Positions 8,665 through 18,043 of a stretch of DNA of 31,987 nt are shown in pieces (the stretch's first letter is position 1; every line of letters begins with the position of its first letter). A program made the position numbers and the translations under genes. Source of the DNA: a virus; the IMG/VR virus record IMGVR_UViG_3300034279_002194, positions 1 through 31,987 of that record; one strand, written 5' to 3'. The notes under the pieces were generated by a model. That model saw only the letters and a list, made by a program, of their open reading frames with translations, ran no database searches and had not been told where the DNA came from.

Positions 8665-10590
8665 CTATCCAATGTTTGAATTTTCACCAACAGTAAATCC
8701 AGAAACAGTTTGTTTAGAAGGTTGAGCAAAAGGATTTTCTTTCTTTGGAACTTCTGAATTTTGATTTATATTTTTAGACACATTATCTAGAATTGGTTGA
8801 TCTACAGATTTAGATGCACCTCCACCATTCTGGAAAGTGTGATAATCATTGATTGGGCAAGATTCTTCTTCATCACAACTAAAAAATTGAAGTATAGAAT
8901 TTACAAATCCTAAAGCACTCGTCATATTTCCAGTTATTCCATCAAGTAAAGATGTAGATTGATTTAATATTGTTGCTACATTAGTTAAAGGCTGACTTAC
9001 TGCTCCAGTTGCAGAATCAATCTGACCAAAAATAAAACTAGAAGATTGTCCTGCAAGTGAATCAATTTTCCCAGAAACAAATCCGGAAGAAACATATGAT
9101 AAAGATTCTAAAGGAAAAGTATTAGAATCACCAGAAGTACTTCCACCAAATTCAACATAAGAACCCAGAGATTGTGAAACTAAATTTCCGATAGGAGATA
9201 CAGCAGCATCTACACCTTCAGTAATTTCCTGAATTACATTTCCTAATACATTTCCAGTGAGTTGTTCAACTGAACAAATTGGAACGATTGGAGTAGTTCC
9301 TTCTTCTGGTGCAACTTTTTTAAAATTCCCAGAATCATCTTTGAATAATTTACCCAAGAATGATCCAATTAATCCAACTAATTTTCCAACTATTTTATTA
9401 AAGAGACAAACAATTTTACTTGTACTTTTATCTTTCAAACGCAAAACTTTATTTCTTTGATTTGGAAATATTTTATCAACTATTTTAGAAATTTTAGCAT
9501 TCATTTCTTTAATCACATATCCCTTTACTTGCTCAAAGATACTTTTCATATAAGAGGCAACTTTTGCTGCGGCAGAATCTACCAATGATTGCAATTTAGA
9601 TTCATTTAAATTTGTAGAAACTGCATCAATATAACTATTTGCTGCTTGCTGAACTTTATTAATGTCTTTTGTAAGATTTTCAATTACTATTTGTATATTT
9701 TTAAGATCAGTTTTTTGTTTTTTACAAGGACTGGAAAGAGGAACCTTTCTCAACATTTTTTCATTACGAATTACATCTGCGGCACTTAATTCGTGTGGGT
9801 TATCTGGTTGCTCTCTAGTTGCACCAGGTTGAGAAGGAGAAGTTGAAGAATTAGATTCTTTGCATCTATTCTTAATTCCCTTTGCTACTTCAGATTGTAT
9901 AAATGATGCTCGATCTTCTGGTCTCAATAATCCAGAATTTATTCTTGCTTCTGCCTCTATTATTGCTATTTGTTGATCTTGAAACTGCGCTTTAGATAAA
10001 GGAAGATCTGATCTTAATCCAAATTGATTTACAGAAACTCCATTTGGAGGAGGAGAACATTCTTCAGATTGTTCTTTAGACTTTGGTTTATTTGTAACTA
10101 AAGATTCTGCAGGAACTTTTATATTTAAATCCTTATCCCCATTTGCTGGAGTTGCAAATCCACTTGTCGCTGAAAAATTACTTTTATCATCTCCAATCTT
10201 AGTACCTAATACTGTCTGGGCATTATTACCAAGAACTCCCATTATTACAGGAACTTGTTGATCTTGCCCATCAAGAAAGAACCCAAAAACAAAATTACCT
10301 TGGCGAAGGTTGGATGTAGCAGACGCTGCTGCTTGACCTCCACCCGCAGTAATTGGATACATTACCTGCGCCCAAGGAAGTTGATCAGAAGGAATTGTAG
10401 TTTCTTCTCTATCGTGCAATCCAATTATTCGGACTTTATATCTTCTCCCCCACCCAGGAACCTGATCTTTATTTTCAAATTTTCCTGGAACAATATTATC
10501 CCTCCAAGTGGAATCATCAGCAATCTGACCTATCCACCAATAGAAATGTGATCCTAAAAATCCAGGATTAAATAAAGACCCACCTTCCAT
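8665..10590 (-). CDS. gp5: Baseplate central hub protein gp5-like (no lysozyme domain)
   Basis: 641 aa. The N-terminal ~125 residues fit the gp5/VgrG OB-fold: FYWWIGQI, then GWGRRYKVRIIGLHD, LPWAQVMYPITAGGG, and later VFGFFLDGQDQQVPVIMGVL. In T4, gp5 forms the trimeric hub below gp27 and carries a lysozyme domain and a beta-helix needle. Here neither is recognisable. The rest is a low-complexity Ser/Gln/Pro region (about 150-280), a helical Lys-rich segment (about 290-400), Ser/Gly-rich repeats around SLSYVSSGFVSGKIDSLAG, and a CDEEESC motif near 580. The gene follows the 72-aa ORF by 6 bp and the gp27-like gene lies just upstream, as expected for hub partners. The gp5 assignment rests on the N-terminal domain and context. 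Confidence 0.8.
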   Translation of the reverse strand: MEGGSLFNPGFLGSHFYWWIGQIADDSTWRDNIVPGKFENKDQVPGWGRRYKVRIIGLHDREETTIPSDQLPWAQVMYPITAGGGQAAASATSNLRQGNFVFGFFLDGQDQQVPVIMGVLGNNAQTVLGTKIGDDKSNFSATSGFATPANGDKDLNIKVPAESLVTNKPKSKEQSEECSPPPNGVSVNQFGLRSDLPLSKAQFQDQQIAIIEAEARINSGLLRPEDRASFIQSEVAKGIKNRCKESNSSTSPSQPGATREQPDNPHELSAADVIRNEKMLRKVPLSSPCKKQKTDLKNIQIVIENLTKDINKVQQAANSYIDAVSTNLNESKLQSLVDSAAAKVASYMKSIFEQVKGYVIKEMNAKISKIVDKIFPNQRNKVLRLKDKSTSKIVCLFNKIVGKLVGLIGSFLGKLFKDDSGNFKKVAPEEGTTPIVPICSVEQLTGNVLGNVIQEITEGVDAAVSPIGNLVSQSLGSYVEFGGSTSGDSNTFPLESLSYVSSGFVSGKIDSLAGQSSSFIFGQIDSATGAVSQPLTNVATILNQSTSLLDGITGNMTSALGFVNSILQFFSCDEEESCPINDYHTFQNGGGASKSVDQPILDNVSKNINQNSEVPKKENPFAQPSKQTVSGFTVGENSNIG

Positions 10591-10596
10591 TACAGA

Positions 10597-10815
10597 TCAA
10601 TCCTCATATATTCTACATTCAAGAGCATTTGGATGAGAGTCGCAATATAATTCAAGTGATGTTGGATCGTGATCTTCGTCTGGATGATTTACTTGATATT
10701 GTTCGAGTGCAGTAAGTTCATCGCTCAAATGACGACGACGTTGACTACTAACATTAGAATTGTTTAATTCATCTATATCATCATTAATGTGTTGTTGGAG
10801 GCTTTTATTGTTCAT
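10597..10815 (-). CDS. Small conserved cyanophage protein
   Basis: 72 aa, start MNNKSLQQHINDDIDELNNS. It is highly charged and probably helical in its first 45 residues. It ends in a motif-like segment (NHPDEDHDPTSLELYCDSHP) closing on ECRIYED. Two cysteines and several histidines lie in the last 30 residues, so metal binding or a disulfide is possible but unproven. The start overlaps the stop of the gp27-like gene (ATGA) and gp5 follows after 6 bp, so it is translated between the two hub components. It may be a small hub chaperone or structural piece. I recognise it only as a protein I believe recurs at this place in cyanomyoviruses; no function is known to me. Confidence 0.75.
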   Translation of the reverse strand: MNNKSLQQHINDDIDELNNSNVSSQRRRHLSDELTALEQYQVNHPDEDHDPTSLELYCDSHPNALECRIYED

Positions 10816-12152
10816 AATGGTATTTTACCAGATGTGTGATTGCCAACTCTACCAAAAGAATCTCTGACTAAATTTAACTTAGTATAAGTTTCTTTCGGGG
10901 AAATGTAGTGACATAAATCTGCTATAATATATAGCCCACCATATTCCTTATTTACTTCTTCATCATAAATTGATAATTCTTTAGCATCAACAAAAACAAC
11001 ATCACCAGCGTGTAGTGAAAAATCACCAGGAATAGTGATAGTACTCTTTAAAGAAAAAAGTTGATTATATCTCATTATTGATTGATTTAATATGTTTTTA
11101 TACTCAAAATTTTCTTCTTTAGATTTACTAAGTTGTTGCTTAGTATTACCCGAAGGCAATGTACCTTTATCTAATAAGTAGTAAGTAGTTCTAGAAAATT
11201 CTTTATTACTACCTTCCCTATTAAACTCTGGATTCAAAGTAGGAAGTTCTTTTCCACCCAACTTTAAAGATTGTTCTTTTTCTTTTGCATTAGGAGTAAT
11301 AACTTCATAATAACAATTAAATGGGTCAAATAAGACAGTTCGAGTAGAAAATGCACCCATTTTTAATTTTTCTTGAACATCGACCCGATTATCTTTATAA
11401 TAATCAAGTGCTTTAACATCATACCCAGAGGGAATATTATCTCCTCTAGAGTCTGGAGTTTGATTGAATATAATAGACTTTTTCTTTTCTTGACTTAATA
11501 AAGAATCTATAGACTTAAATTTAAATCCTTCTGTTGTTTCAAAGAAAAAATATCCAGCAGTGTTTCCACTTGCTTCAGAAAAATTAGGCACAGATTTTTT
11601 AGATAACCAATTCATAGCATAATAAGGTTTTCTGTTGTTTCCGATAAAATTATAATTATTAAATGTCTCCTCTATATCTAATTTCTTATCTGTTGCAAGA
11701 TATTTTTTATCAGTCAAAATCCTTTTAATATGTTCGGAAATTTTTCCATCAAATCTTTCATTCAATCTAACTTTTTCATTCATAATAAATTCTTTAGAAA
11801 CTAATTCCAACTGAATCATAGATTTTGTAGTGTCTTCAGAAAGTGGAGAAACCTTATTCACATAAAGAACCAAATCTAAAGTTTTTTCATTATTATCAGT
11901 AAATTTTAAATATACTTTTTCTTGGCCAACAATAGGCAAACCATCAACTACTGTTTTATCATCAACTGAATTTCCAGTATCAGCAAAAGTATAAGTTGCT
12001 TTAATACTATCTTGAAGGATGCTTTCATAATACATTAAACGAACAGCACCATTCACGATACTAGCAGTTTTACTTTGATCCTTATTAGAAACTACATCTA
12101 GTCTTTGTATATAAGAAGATTCAGCAGATTTAGTTGCTATTAAATTTACCAT
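10812..12152 (-). CDS. Baseplate hub protein, probably gp27-like
   Basis: 446 aa, start MVNLIATKSAESSYIQRLDV, preceded by AAGAGGT eight bases before the ATG. The C-terminal part has FSLHAGDVVFVDAKE followed by EYGGLYIIADLCHYISPKET. This fits the beta-barrel end of gp27/GpD-type hub proteins, in which a field is read out through a G-D-.-V-.-V strand and a YIIAD...H strand. An N-terminal DNNEKTLDLVLYVNKVSPLS segment fits the first hub domain. In T4, gp27 is the trimeric adaptor between the six-fold tail tube and gp5, and here the gene lies between the tape-measure block and gp5, in line with that. Sequence similarity to T4 gp27 is not obvious by eye, so the symbol is left empty. Confidence 0.7.
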   Translation of the reverse strand: MVNLIATKSAESSYIQRLDVVSNKDQSKTASIVNGAVRLMYYESILQDSIKATYTFADTGNSVDDKTVVDGLPIVGQEKVYLKFTDNNEKTLDLVLYVNKVSPLSEDTTKSMIQLELVSKEFIMNEKVRLNERFDGKISEHIKRILTDKKYLATDKKLDIEETFNNYNFIGNNRKPYYAMNWLSKKSVPNFSEASGNTAGYFFFETTEGFKFKSIDSLLSQEKKKSIIFNQTPDSRGDNIPSGYDVKALDYYKDNRVDVQEKLKMGAFSTRTVLFDPFNCYYEVITPNAKEKEQSLKLGGKELPTLNPEFNREGSNKEFSRTTYYLLDKGTLPSGNTKQQLSKSKEENFEYKNILNQSIMRYNQLFSLKSTITIPGDFSLHAGDVVFVDAKELSIYDEEVNKEYGGLYIIADLCHYISPKETYTKLNLVRDSFGRVGNHTSGKIPL

Positions 12153-12175
12153 TTGTTATTACCTCTTAATTATAT

Positions 12176-15100
12176 TTAACCACCAACATAAAGAGAATCA
12201 AATGGATCAGACTCTTCCACATCAACCATTGATACTAAACTTCCAGGCGAACCAGAAGATTCATAAACTTCTCCAAGAATTACAGTAGGAACATAAACAA
12301 CTTCTGGTTTTGAATAGGGTTGTTCATAATCAGCGTATCCAGAAATTACTTTTAATTTTTCTATAATTGATGGTGCTTTTGCTATAAGTTGAGATTGATT
12401 TTCAATATCAATAATTTCTTTTGTGAGATCATATCCAAGTAGATTTACAGAATCTTTATCAATAACCTTAAACATTTCCCCATCGTGAAGAGTTAATCTC
12501 AATCCACCTTTAGGAACAATACCAAAAGATTTTCCTCTGAATGCATAAAAATCTGGAGCACCCATACTAAATCGTGTCCCTCCTTGTTGAGGAGCAAGTG
12601 TCCCGTCAGGTTTATACCTTCCGTGCCCAACAAATGCATTTGTTCCAACAATATCAGCAGATACTCCATAACCATCAGTATCACTATACTTCATATTTTT
12701 AAGTGCTAAAGGAAATGCAACTTTAGTTCCGGGTCCAACTACTCCTCCAATTTGAAGATCTAATTCCGTTTTTCTATGTGCTCTTTGTCCTCTAGCAATA
12801 TATCCTCTTATTTGTTCATCTGTAGCACTTGCGGGTATAAATTCTTTAGATCTTCCTACAAAAATTGATTTTTTACCTAAGAAGTTTTTAATTACATTAA
12901 ATCCAGCAGCTGCTACGCCAGAACCATCTCCAGGTTTATTTGTACCGATGTGAAAATGATTTCCTTCAGATGCACCAGAATTACCTTGAATGAATTTTCC
13001 ATCACCTGGTTTTAGATTTACATTTCCAGTTATATTTGCATTAACCATAGCAGCACTTAATTGCCCAGATTTAAACATTCCAATTGTTGAACCTCTTGGT
13101 TCAAAACCAAATGCGTGTCCCAGTCTTCTAACTTCAGTTTCATCTGCAAGATGATTTTTTTTATTTTCAAAATCATAAGATCTAAAACTATCTCTTGGTC
13201 CAACAAATTGTCTTGCACTTTGTTGTTTATTTTTATCCAATAGTGCTGCAGCAACTGTTTCTAACTGTGCTTGAGACTTTCCATAATTTTTTATGAATCT
13301 CAAGGCATCTTCCTTTGTTTTAATTCTACCCCAAACAGAAGCACCGCCATAATCAGAAACTGGTTGAAATTGTCCAGGATTTAAAATAGCTTTTCTGATA
13401 CTATTATCAACATTCCAAGGATCACCCGGCATAGCAACTCTATTATAAATTGCTTGTGCTGCATCTGCAGCACCTTGAGGATCAGAGTTTTCAAATAAAG
13501 CAGCAGTTGCAAGCAACCAAAAATCTTCACTATCACTAGAAACCTGAACACCACCACCTTCTCCCATATCATCAGGACTTGGTGGTGTTTTTTCATCTCC
13601 AGGTTTCTTAAGATTCAAATTTTTCTGTAGTTCTCTCAAAGTTTTTTGGGCATTTGTTTCTGTTGCATCTTTAAAAGCCTTTGCAACCCAATCACTAATA
13701 TCACCACCTTGAGAAATAGCCTCTAATGTTTTTGGATCAACAAATCCACCTTCAGCAAATGCAGCAACAAGACCTCCCTTCAACTTACCATCATCTATAC
13801 CCTTGGAAACCAACATATTAATACCCAAACCGACATTTTTATAGTCCTGCTGCGTTGGTTTTTGTCCTAACAAGTACTTGGAAGCAATTCCAAAAATTGG
13901 ACCAAAATAATCACTACCAGTGGTATTTTTTGCAAAATTTTCAATCACTTTAAATGGATTCATAACATCAGGAAGTTTTGGTTTTGGGAATATTCCTAAT
14001 ATTTTTTCCTCTCCTCCAATAGCAGAACCAGGAGAATTTACATCAACCCTTCCTGGTTTTTTAGGTGCCAATGCTCTTTTATATTTTCCTTTTTTAGAAC
14101 TTGTTAATTTTCTTCTTACCCTTCCTCGTCTTTTTCCACTTCGGGTTAATCCTCCATTAGCAAGTCCGGTGACGATTGAAGGTCCAGAAAAACGAGGTGT
14201 TCTCTTTTGAACTTGATTATCAGTTAATCCAGAATTTCCACTAAATGCTCTTCCAACTGATTTATCAAACTCTTTCCCACCCATAAACTCACGAGCAATA
14301 TCAAGTGCTAAAAATGCCCATCCTGCAACAGGAATAGCAGTTCCAAAAGAAAGCAATCCACCTACATAATCACCATCACGAATTCTCATTATACCTTCAA
14401 CAATAGCAAGTCCAGCCCCTAAAAATGGAACTGCTTTAAGTGCTTTAGAACCAACTTTTGCAGTTAATTTTGCAGCACCCTTTCCGCCTAAACGGGCAGC
14501 AGCTCTTGTTGCTGCTCTACCAACACCTCTTCTAGCAAGTGTTCCTGCTCCTTTTTTTGCTGCCTTTTCTGCACCTCTACCCTTTAGGCGATCCATTCCA
14601 AAATCAGCACTTGCCATTCCAACAATGATGGCAAGATTCATAAACTTTTGGAACTCACTTGTAAGTTTATCAAAGTTCTTTAATGCATCTTCACCAAAAG
14701 TTTTTCCTACTAAACCACGACTAAAATCAACAGCTTTATATCCCCAATCAACAAAAGTAGCAAGACCGTCTAAAAGTTTTCCGCCAAGACCAAGAATCAA
14801 ATCAGTTGCTTTTCCTAAAAATTTAACAATAGGAATTATTTTAGGTAGATGATCTACCAATCTAACCGCGAAATATCCAAGAATAACATTACCAATAAAG
14901 TTCTTTACCCAATCCAAGAATCCCATTCTAGGCAGACTGGGCATTTTGATTCTACCTGATTCTACTTTTGGTTTTGTTTCTAATTTTTCTTCTATTTTTT
15001 CACGTCTTTTAGAACTATCTTTCTTTTTTTCTTCAGTTAATTTTTTCTTTTCTAATGCTAATGATCCTTTTAGAATATCTTCTATTTGAATAACTTTAAC

Positions 15101-15232
15101 TCGAACAATACTAAAATTATTAATTGTTTTATCGGAAAATCCAATTGAAGATGTTTGAACAATACTCTTATTAATTTTTGTTAGTGCTCCTCCTTTTGAA
15201 GAAGGTAAAAACTTTTGAGGATTAATCGCCAT
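12176..15232 (-). CDS. Tape-measure-like tail protein with SleB-type and M23-like hydrolase motifs
   Basis: 1018 aa. A Lys/Glu coiled-coil (about 60-95) is followed by hydrophobic stretches (FIGNVILGYFAVRLVDHLP; VPFLGAGLAIVEGIM near 270) and a Gly/Ala/Arg-rich stretch, typical of tape-measure or DNA-injection proteins. Residues about 565-690 contain LLATAALFENSDPQGAADAA then QAIYNRV, with Glu581 in the position of the catalytic Glu of SleB/CwlJ-like wall hydrolases. Near 750-875 are GNHFHIG (His759, His761), then AHRKTELDL (His819, Asp825), DGYGVSADI and FVGHGRY (His870). These resemble metallopeptidase M23 elements in permuted order. GAGGT lies seven bases before the ATG at 15232. It follows the 874-aa protein by 5 bp and shares an N-terminal layout with it. 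Likely role: lumen or hub protein that cuts peptidoglycan during entry. Confidence 0.75.
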   Translation of the reverse strand: MAINPQKFLPSSKGGALTKINKSIVQTSSIGFSDKTINNFSIVRVKVIQIEDILKGSLALEKKKLTEEKKKDSSKRREKIEEKLETKPKVESGRIKMPSLPRMGFLDWVKNFIGNVILGYFAVRLVDHLPKIIPIVKFLGKATDLILGLGGKLLDGLATFVDWGYKAVDFSRGLVGKTFGEDALKNFDKLTSEFQKFMNLAIIVGMASADFGMDRLKGRGAEKAAKKGAGTLARRGVGRAATRAAARLGGKGAAKLTAKVGSKALKAVPFLGAGLAIVEGIMRIRDGDYVGGLLSFGTAIPVAGWAFLALDIAREFMGGKEFDKSVGRAFSGNSGLTDNQVQKRTPRFSGPSIVTGLANGGLTRSGKRRGRVRRKLTSSKKGKYKRALAPKKPGRVDVNSPGSAIGGEEKILGIFPKPKLPDVMNPFKVIENFAKNTTGSDYFGPIFGIASKYLLGQKPTQQDYKNVGLGINMLVSKGIDDGKLKGGLVAAFAEGGFVDPKTLEAISQGGDISDWVAKAFKDATETNAQKTLRELQKNLNLKKPGDEKTPPSPDDMGEGGGVQVSSDSEDFWLLATAALFENSDPQGAADAAQAIYNRVAMPGDPWNVDNSIRKAILNPGQFQPVSDYGGASVWGRIKTKEDALRFIKNYGKSQAQLETVAAALLDKNKQQSARQFVGPRDSFRSYDFENKKNHLADETEVRRLGHAFGFEPRGSTIGMFKSGQLSAAMVNANITGNVNLKPGDGKFIQGNSGASEGNHFHIGTNKPGDGSGVAAAGFNVIKNFLGKKSIFVGRSKEFIPASATDEQIRGYIARGQRAHRKTELDLQIGGVVGPGTKVAFPLALKNMKYSDTDGYGVSADIVGTNAFVGHGRYKPDGTLAPQQGGTRFSMGAPDFYAFRGKSFGIVPKGGLRLTLHDGEMFKVIDKDSVNLLGYDLTKEIIDIENQSQLIAKAPSIIEKLKVISGYADYEQPYSKPEVVYVPTVILGEVYESSGSPGSLVSMVDVEESDPFDSLYVGG

Positions 15233-15237
15233 TTATC

Positions 15238-17862
15238 TTACCTCATCAATCCAAGAGTTTCTTGTTTTGAACGCATTCCTTTTGTAGAAGCGTTAAAATT
15301 AGGCACTTTTGAGGTGGATGGATTACTTCCACTACCTCTTCTACCTCCCATTCCACCACCAGCAACTACTACTTTTGGTTTTTGTTTTATTGGTGGAGAT
15401 ACTGGTTTTCTTTTATTCAATTCTGCTTGTTTTTTTGCAATATTTGCTTGTGTTGCACCTCTTGCTTTCAGTGAAGAAATATTTCCTTTAGATGCTTCCT
15501 CGTATTTCTTTCTTGCATTAATAGCATCAATATTTTTATACGCACCAGGATTTATCATTCTTCCAAGTGCTTCAAGTGGGTTAGATGTTCCTGCTTGAGG
15601 TCCTCTAACATAAACAACTTTACCACCTCTCATTGCTTTATAACCAACAAAGGGTCTTCCCTTATCATCAGTCATTATTTGAGTTTTAGGCATATCCTTA
15701 AAGGACTGCTGTTTCAATCCATAACCACCTTTGATTGCACCACCTTGATATGCATTAGCGCCCAATCCGCCCAACATTGTTCTTGCCTGTCTTGATAATC
15801 TCTCTGAACCAGTCTCTCCCCCCATCTTAATAACTTTATCTAATATTCCACCAAAACTTTTTTGGTATCTTTCCTCTTTGTCTACAAGTTCTCTTAATTT
15901 TTCTATTCTGTTTGTAAGTTTTTCTGGAGTTTCTTTTCTTGCCTTTTCAATGCTAGAAGCAAGTCTCTTTGCTTCCACATAATCCAATCCACTTTGCATT
16001 AAATAATTTAACAAAAGTTCAATACCAAAAGATTTAAGATTACCCAATCCCCCAGGAACTTTAGTTCTAGCAAGAGCACCACCAGTATAAGGAACAATAG
16101 CACTACTTGTGGGTGTTGGTGGCGTCATACGAAGAGGACTTGATTGTCCTCTTAAGAAATAATCAGGTGAAAGAGGACTTGATTGACCTCTAAATGGATT
16201 GTAATTAAATCTATTTTGTAATGAAGAAAATCTTCTAAAATCTCCAGGTCTAAATCTTGATTGTGGAGTTGGTCTTGTGCCCATTCTATATCCAGTTTCT
16301 CTTAAAGAAGATCTATTACTTTTGATTTGCTCTGATAATATATTTTCGGCATTCTGTAACGCTGATATTGATTTTGTTACTGATCCTGGTTGTGGATTAT
16401 TAACTGCTTTTATTTTATCTGCTACAGATTGACGAATAGCATCAAGAGCATCATCAGCGCCGTGATGCCCTTCAAATATTCTAGAAAAATTATTTTCACC
16501 ACCAACCATTTTTTCAAAATCAGGAACTCCATTTAATTTTTTAAATGCCTTAAATAGGTCCTCTTCTGTTCCATATTGTCTAAAAGCTCTCGCAGCACTT
16601 CTGAGAGTATCATCATTAGGATTTGCGCCATAAGTAGAATAAAGAGGTATATCACCAACCAATCCTCCTCCAGCAGCATAAACAGATTCACTTTTAAAGG
16701 TAGGTTTATTTGTTCCACCACCAGCAGCATTCATTGCTTCCAGAGTATCAACACCATACTTCTGAACAGCACCACGAGACATTACAAACTCACCGTCGCT
16801 TAACCAAGCAGGAATTTTATCTACTCCCTTTTCACCACTTACCATTCCATTAAAGAAATTTCTAGCACCTCCCAATAACCCAGAAAAATTAAACCCTCCA
16901 CCAGAAAACTTTGGCGCACTTATAATTCCTCCACCAGCACGTCCTTCAACTTTCTGATCCTCACCACTAAATGCTCTTTGTGCAAGTTGAGTTGCAGCAT
17001 ATCCACCTGCAGCGACTGCAAGAGCAGTTTTTGGATTACTTTTTGCAAATCTTAAGAGAGCAGGAATTGATTTTGCAAGTTTTGCAATTCCTGATAATGC
17101 AATATTTGTTAGTACCCTAATACTTTTTCCAAACTTTGTTCCGAATAAAATAAATCCACCAAGAATTGCTGGACCCCAATCACCCAAAAATCTAATTATT
17201 GATTTTACTTTATTTGCATTATTGGGGTCGCCCAACCATTCTACAAGTTTATAAACAATTCTTCCAAGTATTACCGTAGTAAAAAATTGAAGAATTTTAT
17301 CTAGTAAAGATTTTACTGGAGCAATTATTTTTTCTGCTGCTTTTTTTAAACCTTCAAATCTTTTTTCTAACTTACTTTCAGCAAGTCCTCTTTTCTCTTG
17401 TTCTGATTTTCTTTTTTCATAAGCAGAAGCATCATCTGATATTTTCTTTTGTTTTACAACAATATCTGCAATTGAAATTACAGACTTTACAATTGCAGAT
17501 ATATTTTCTTCTACACCTTCTCCAGTTTTTTGCGAAATTCCTATGTATTTTTGAATCTGATTAGAGGAAGATCGTATAAGAGAACCTTTTCTAAGTCCAT
17601 TTCCACCACTTGCAGAAGGTGAAGGAGGAGGACTTTTTCCAGAAAAAGCAACTGACGATTTTGCAGTTTTTGTACTTACAATTTTATCAATAAATTGTTC
17701 AAAACTTATTTTATTTTTTCTTTTAGAAAAACCTTCTTTTAATTCTTGTTTGGATAATTTTTGCCCACCAATAGTGTTTTCTGTAAGGAGTTCATTTAGG
17801 TAATGTTCATACCTATCCTTACCAAAAAATTTAGAAGCATTTATTGCTTTAGAATTGGGCAT
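15238..17862 (-). CDS. Tail tape-measure-like protein
   Basis: 874 aa, start MPNSKAINASKFFGKDRYEH. It has a Lys/Glu-rich coiled-coil (about 135-180) and a hydrophobic segment (FFTTVILGRIVYKLVEWLG, about 190-210), followed by Ala-rich helices. Near residues 345-385 is the hallmark KGVDKIPAWLSDGEFVMSRG with AVQKYGVDTLEAMNAAGGG. I know the IPA.LS.GEFVM..AV..YG motif from many phage tape-measure proteins. Pro/Ser/Arg-rich low-complexity and a basic C-terminus (GGGMGGRRGSGSNPS) follow. Its position directly after the gp26/gp51-like chaperone genes is where a tape measure is expected. In T4 this role belongs to gp29, but I cannot align it. The start overlaps the gp51-like ORF by 14 bases. Confidence 0.75.
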   Translation of the reverse strand: MPNSKAINASKFFGKDRYEHYLNELLTENTIGGQKLSKQELKEGFSKRKNKISFEQFIDKIVSTKTAKSSVAFSGKSPPPSPSASGGNGLRKGSLIRSSSNQIQKYIGISQKTGEGVEENISAIVKSVISIADIVVKQKKISDDASAYEKRKSEQEKRGLAESKLEKRFEGLKKAAEKIIAPVKSLLDKILQFFTTVILGRIVYKLVEWLGDPNNANKVKSIIRFLGDWGPAILGGFILFGTKFGKSIRVLTNIALSGIAKLAKSIPALLRFAKSNPKTALAVAAGGYAATQLAQRAFSGEDQKVEGRAGGGIISAPKFSGGGFNFSGLLGGARNFFNGMVSGEKGVDKIPAWLSDGEFVMSRGAVQKYGVDTLEAMNAAGGGTNKPTFKSESVYAAGGGLVGDIPLYSTYGANPNDDTLRSAARAFRQYGTEEDLFKAFKKLNGVPDFEKMVGGENNFSRIFEGHHGADDALDAIRQSVADKIKAVNNPQPGSVTKSISALQNAENILSEQIKSNRSSLRETGYRMGTRPTPQSRFRPGDFRRFSSLQNRFNYNPFRGQSSPLSPDYFLRGQSSPLRMTPPTPTSSAIVPYTGGALARTKVPGGLGNLKSFGIELLLNYLMQSGLDYVEAKRLASSIEKARKETPEKLTNRIEKLRELVDKEERYQKSFGGILDKVIKMGGETGSERLSRQARTMLGGLGANAYQGGAIKGGYGLKQQSFKDMPKTQIMTDDKGRPFVGYKAMRGGKVVYVRGPQAGTSNPLEALGRMINPGAYKNIDAINARKKYEEASKGNISSLKARGATQANIAKKQAELNKRKPVSPPIKQKPKVVVAGGGMGGRRGSGSNPSTSKVPNFNASTKGMRSKQETLGLMR

Positions 17863-18043
17863 TGCTCATCTGCTGTTTTTGTTTTAACTCTTCTTCTTCA
17901 AGATGTTGTTGCAATAATCCAACATAGATATCCCTTTCCCAGGGAATCATATTCTCAATTTCCCATAATGAATATTTATGATATTGCATCAACGAAAAAT
18001 TAAGTTTGAAGTAATTTTCAAGATCCATATGGACCATACTCAC
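17849..18043 (-). CDS. Small gp51-like hub-assembly ORF, in -1 frame to gp26
   Basis: 64 aa if started at the GTG at 18043 (GTGA overlap with the gp26 stop); ATGs also exist at 18037 and 18028. The core LMQYHKYSLWEIENMIPWER followed by DIYVGLLQQHLEEEE matches a short helical protein I know from T4-like marine phages annotated as hub assembly catalyst (gp51-like), although T4 gp51 itself is much longer. It sits between gp26 and the tape measure. The frame is -1 relative to gp26, and a T TTT TTC heptamer precedes the gp26 stop, so it may be made as a gp26 fusion (see findings). No strong Shine-Dalgarno is seen for independent starts. Confidence 0.75.
   Translation of the reverse strand: MSMVHMDLENYFKLNFSLMQYHKYSLWEIENMIPWERDIYVGLLQQHLEEEELKQKQQMSNAQF

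Noticed and set aside
12499-17000. Additional ORFs of 60-130 aa on both strands within the two tape-measure-like genes and elsewhere
   Set aside because: All lie inside long genes with clear protein motifs, have hydrophobic or Ser/Ile-rich compositions typical of out-of-frame reading, and lack ribosome sites.
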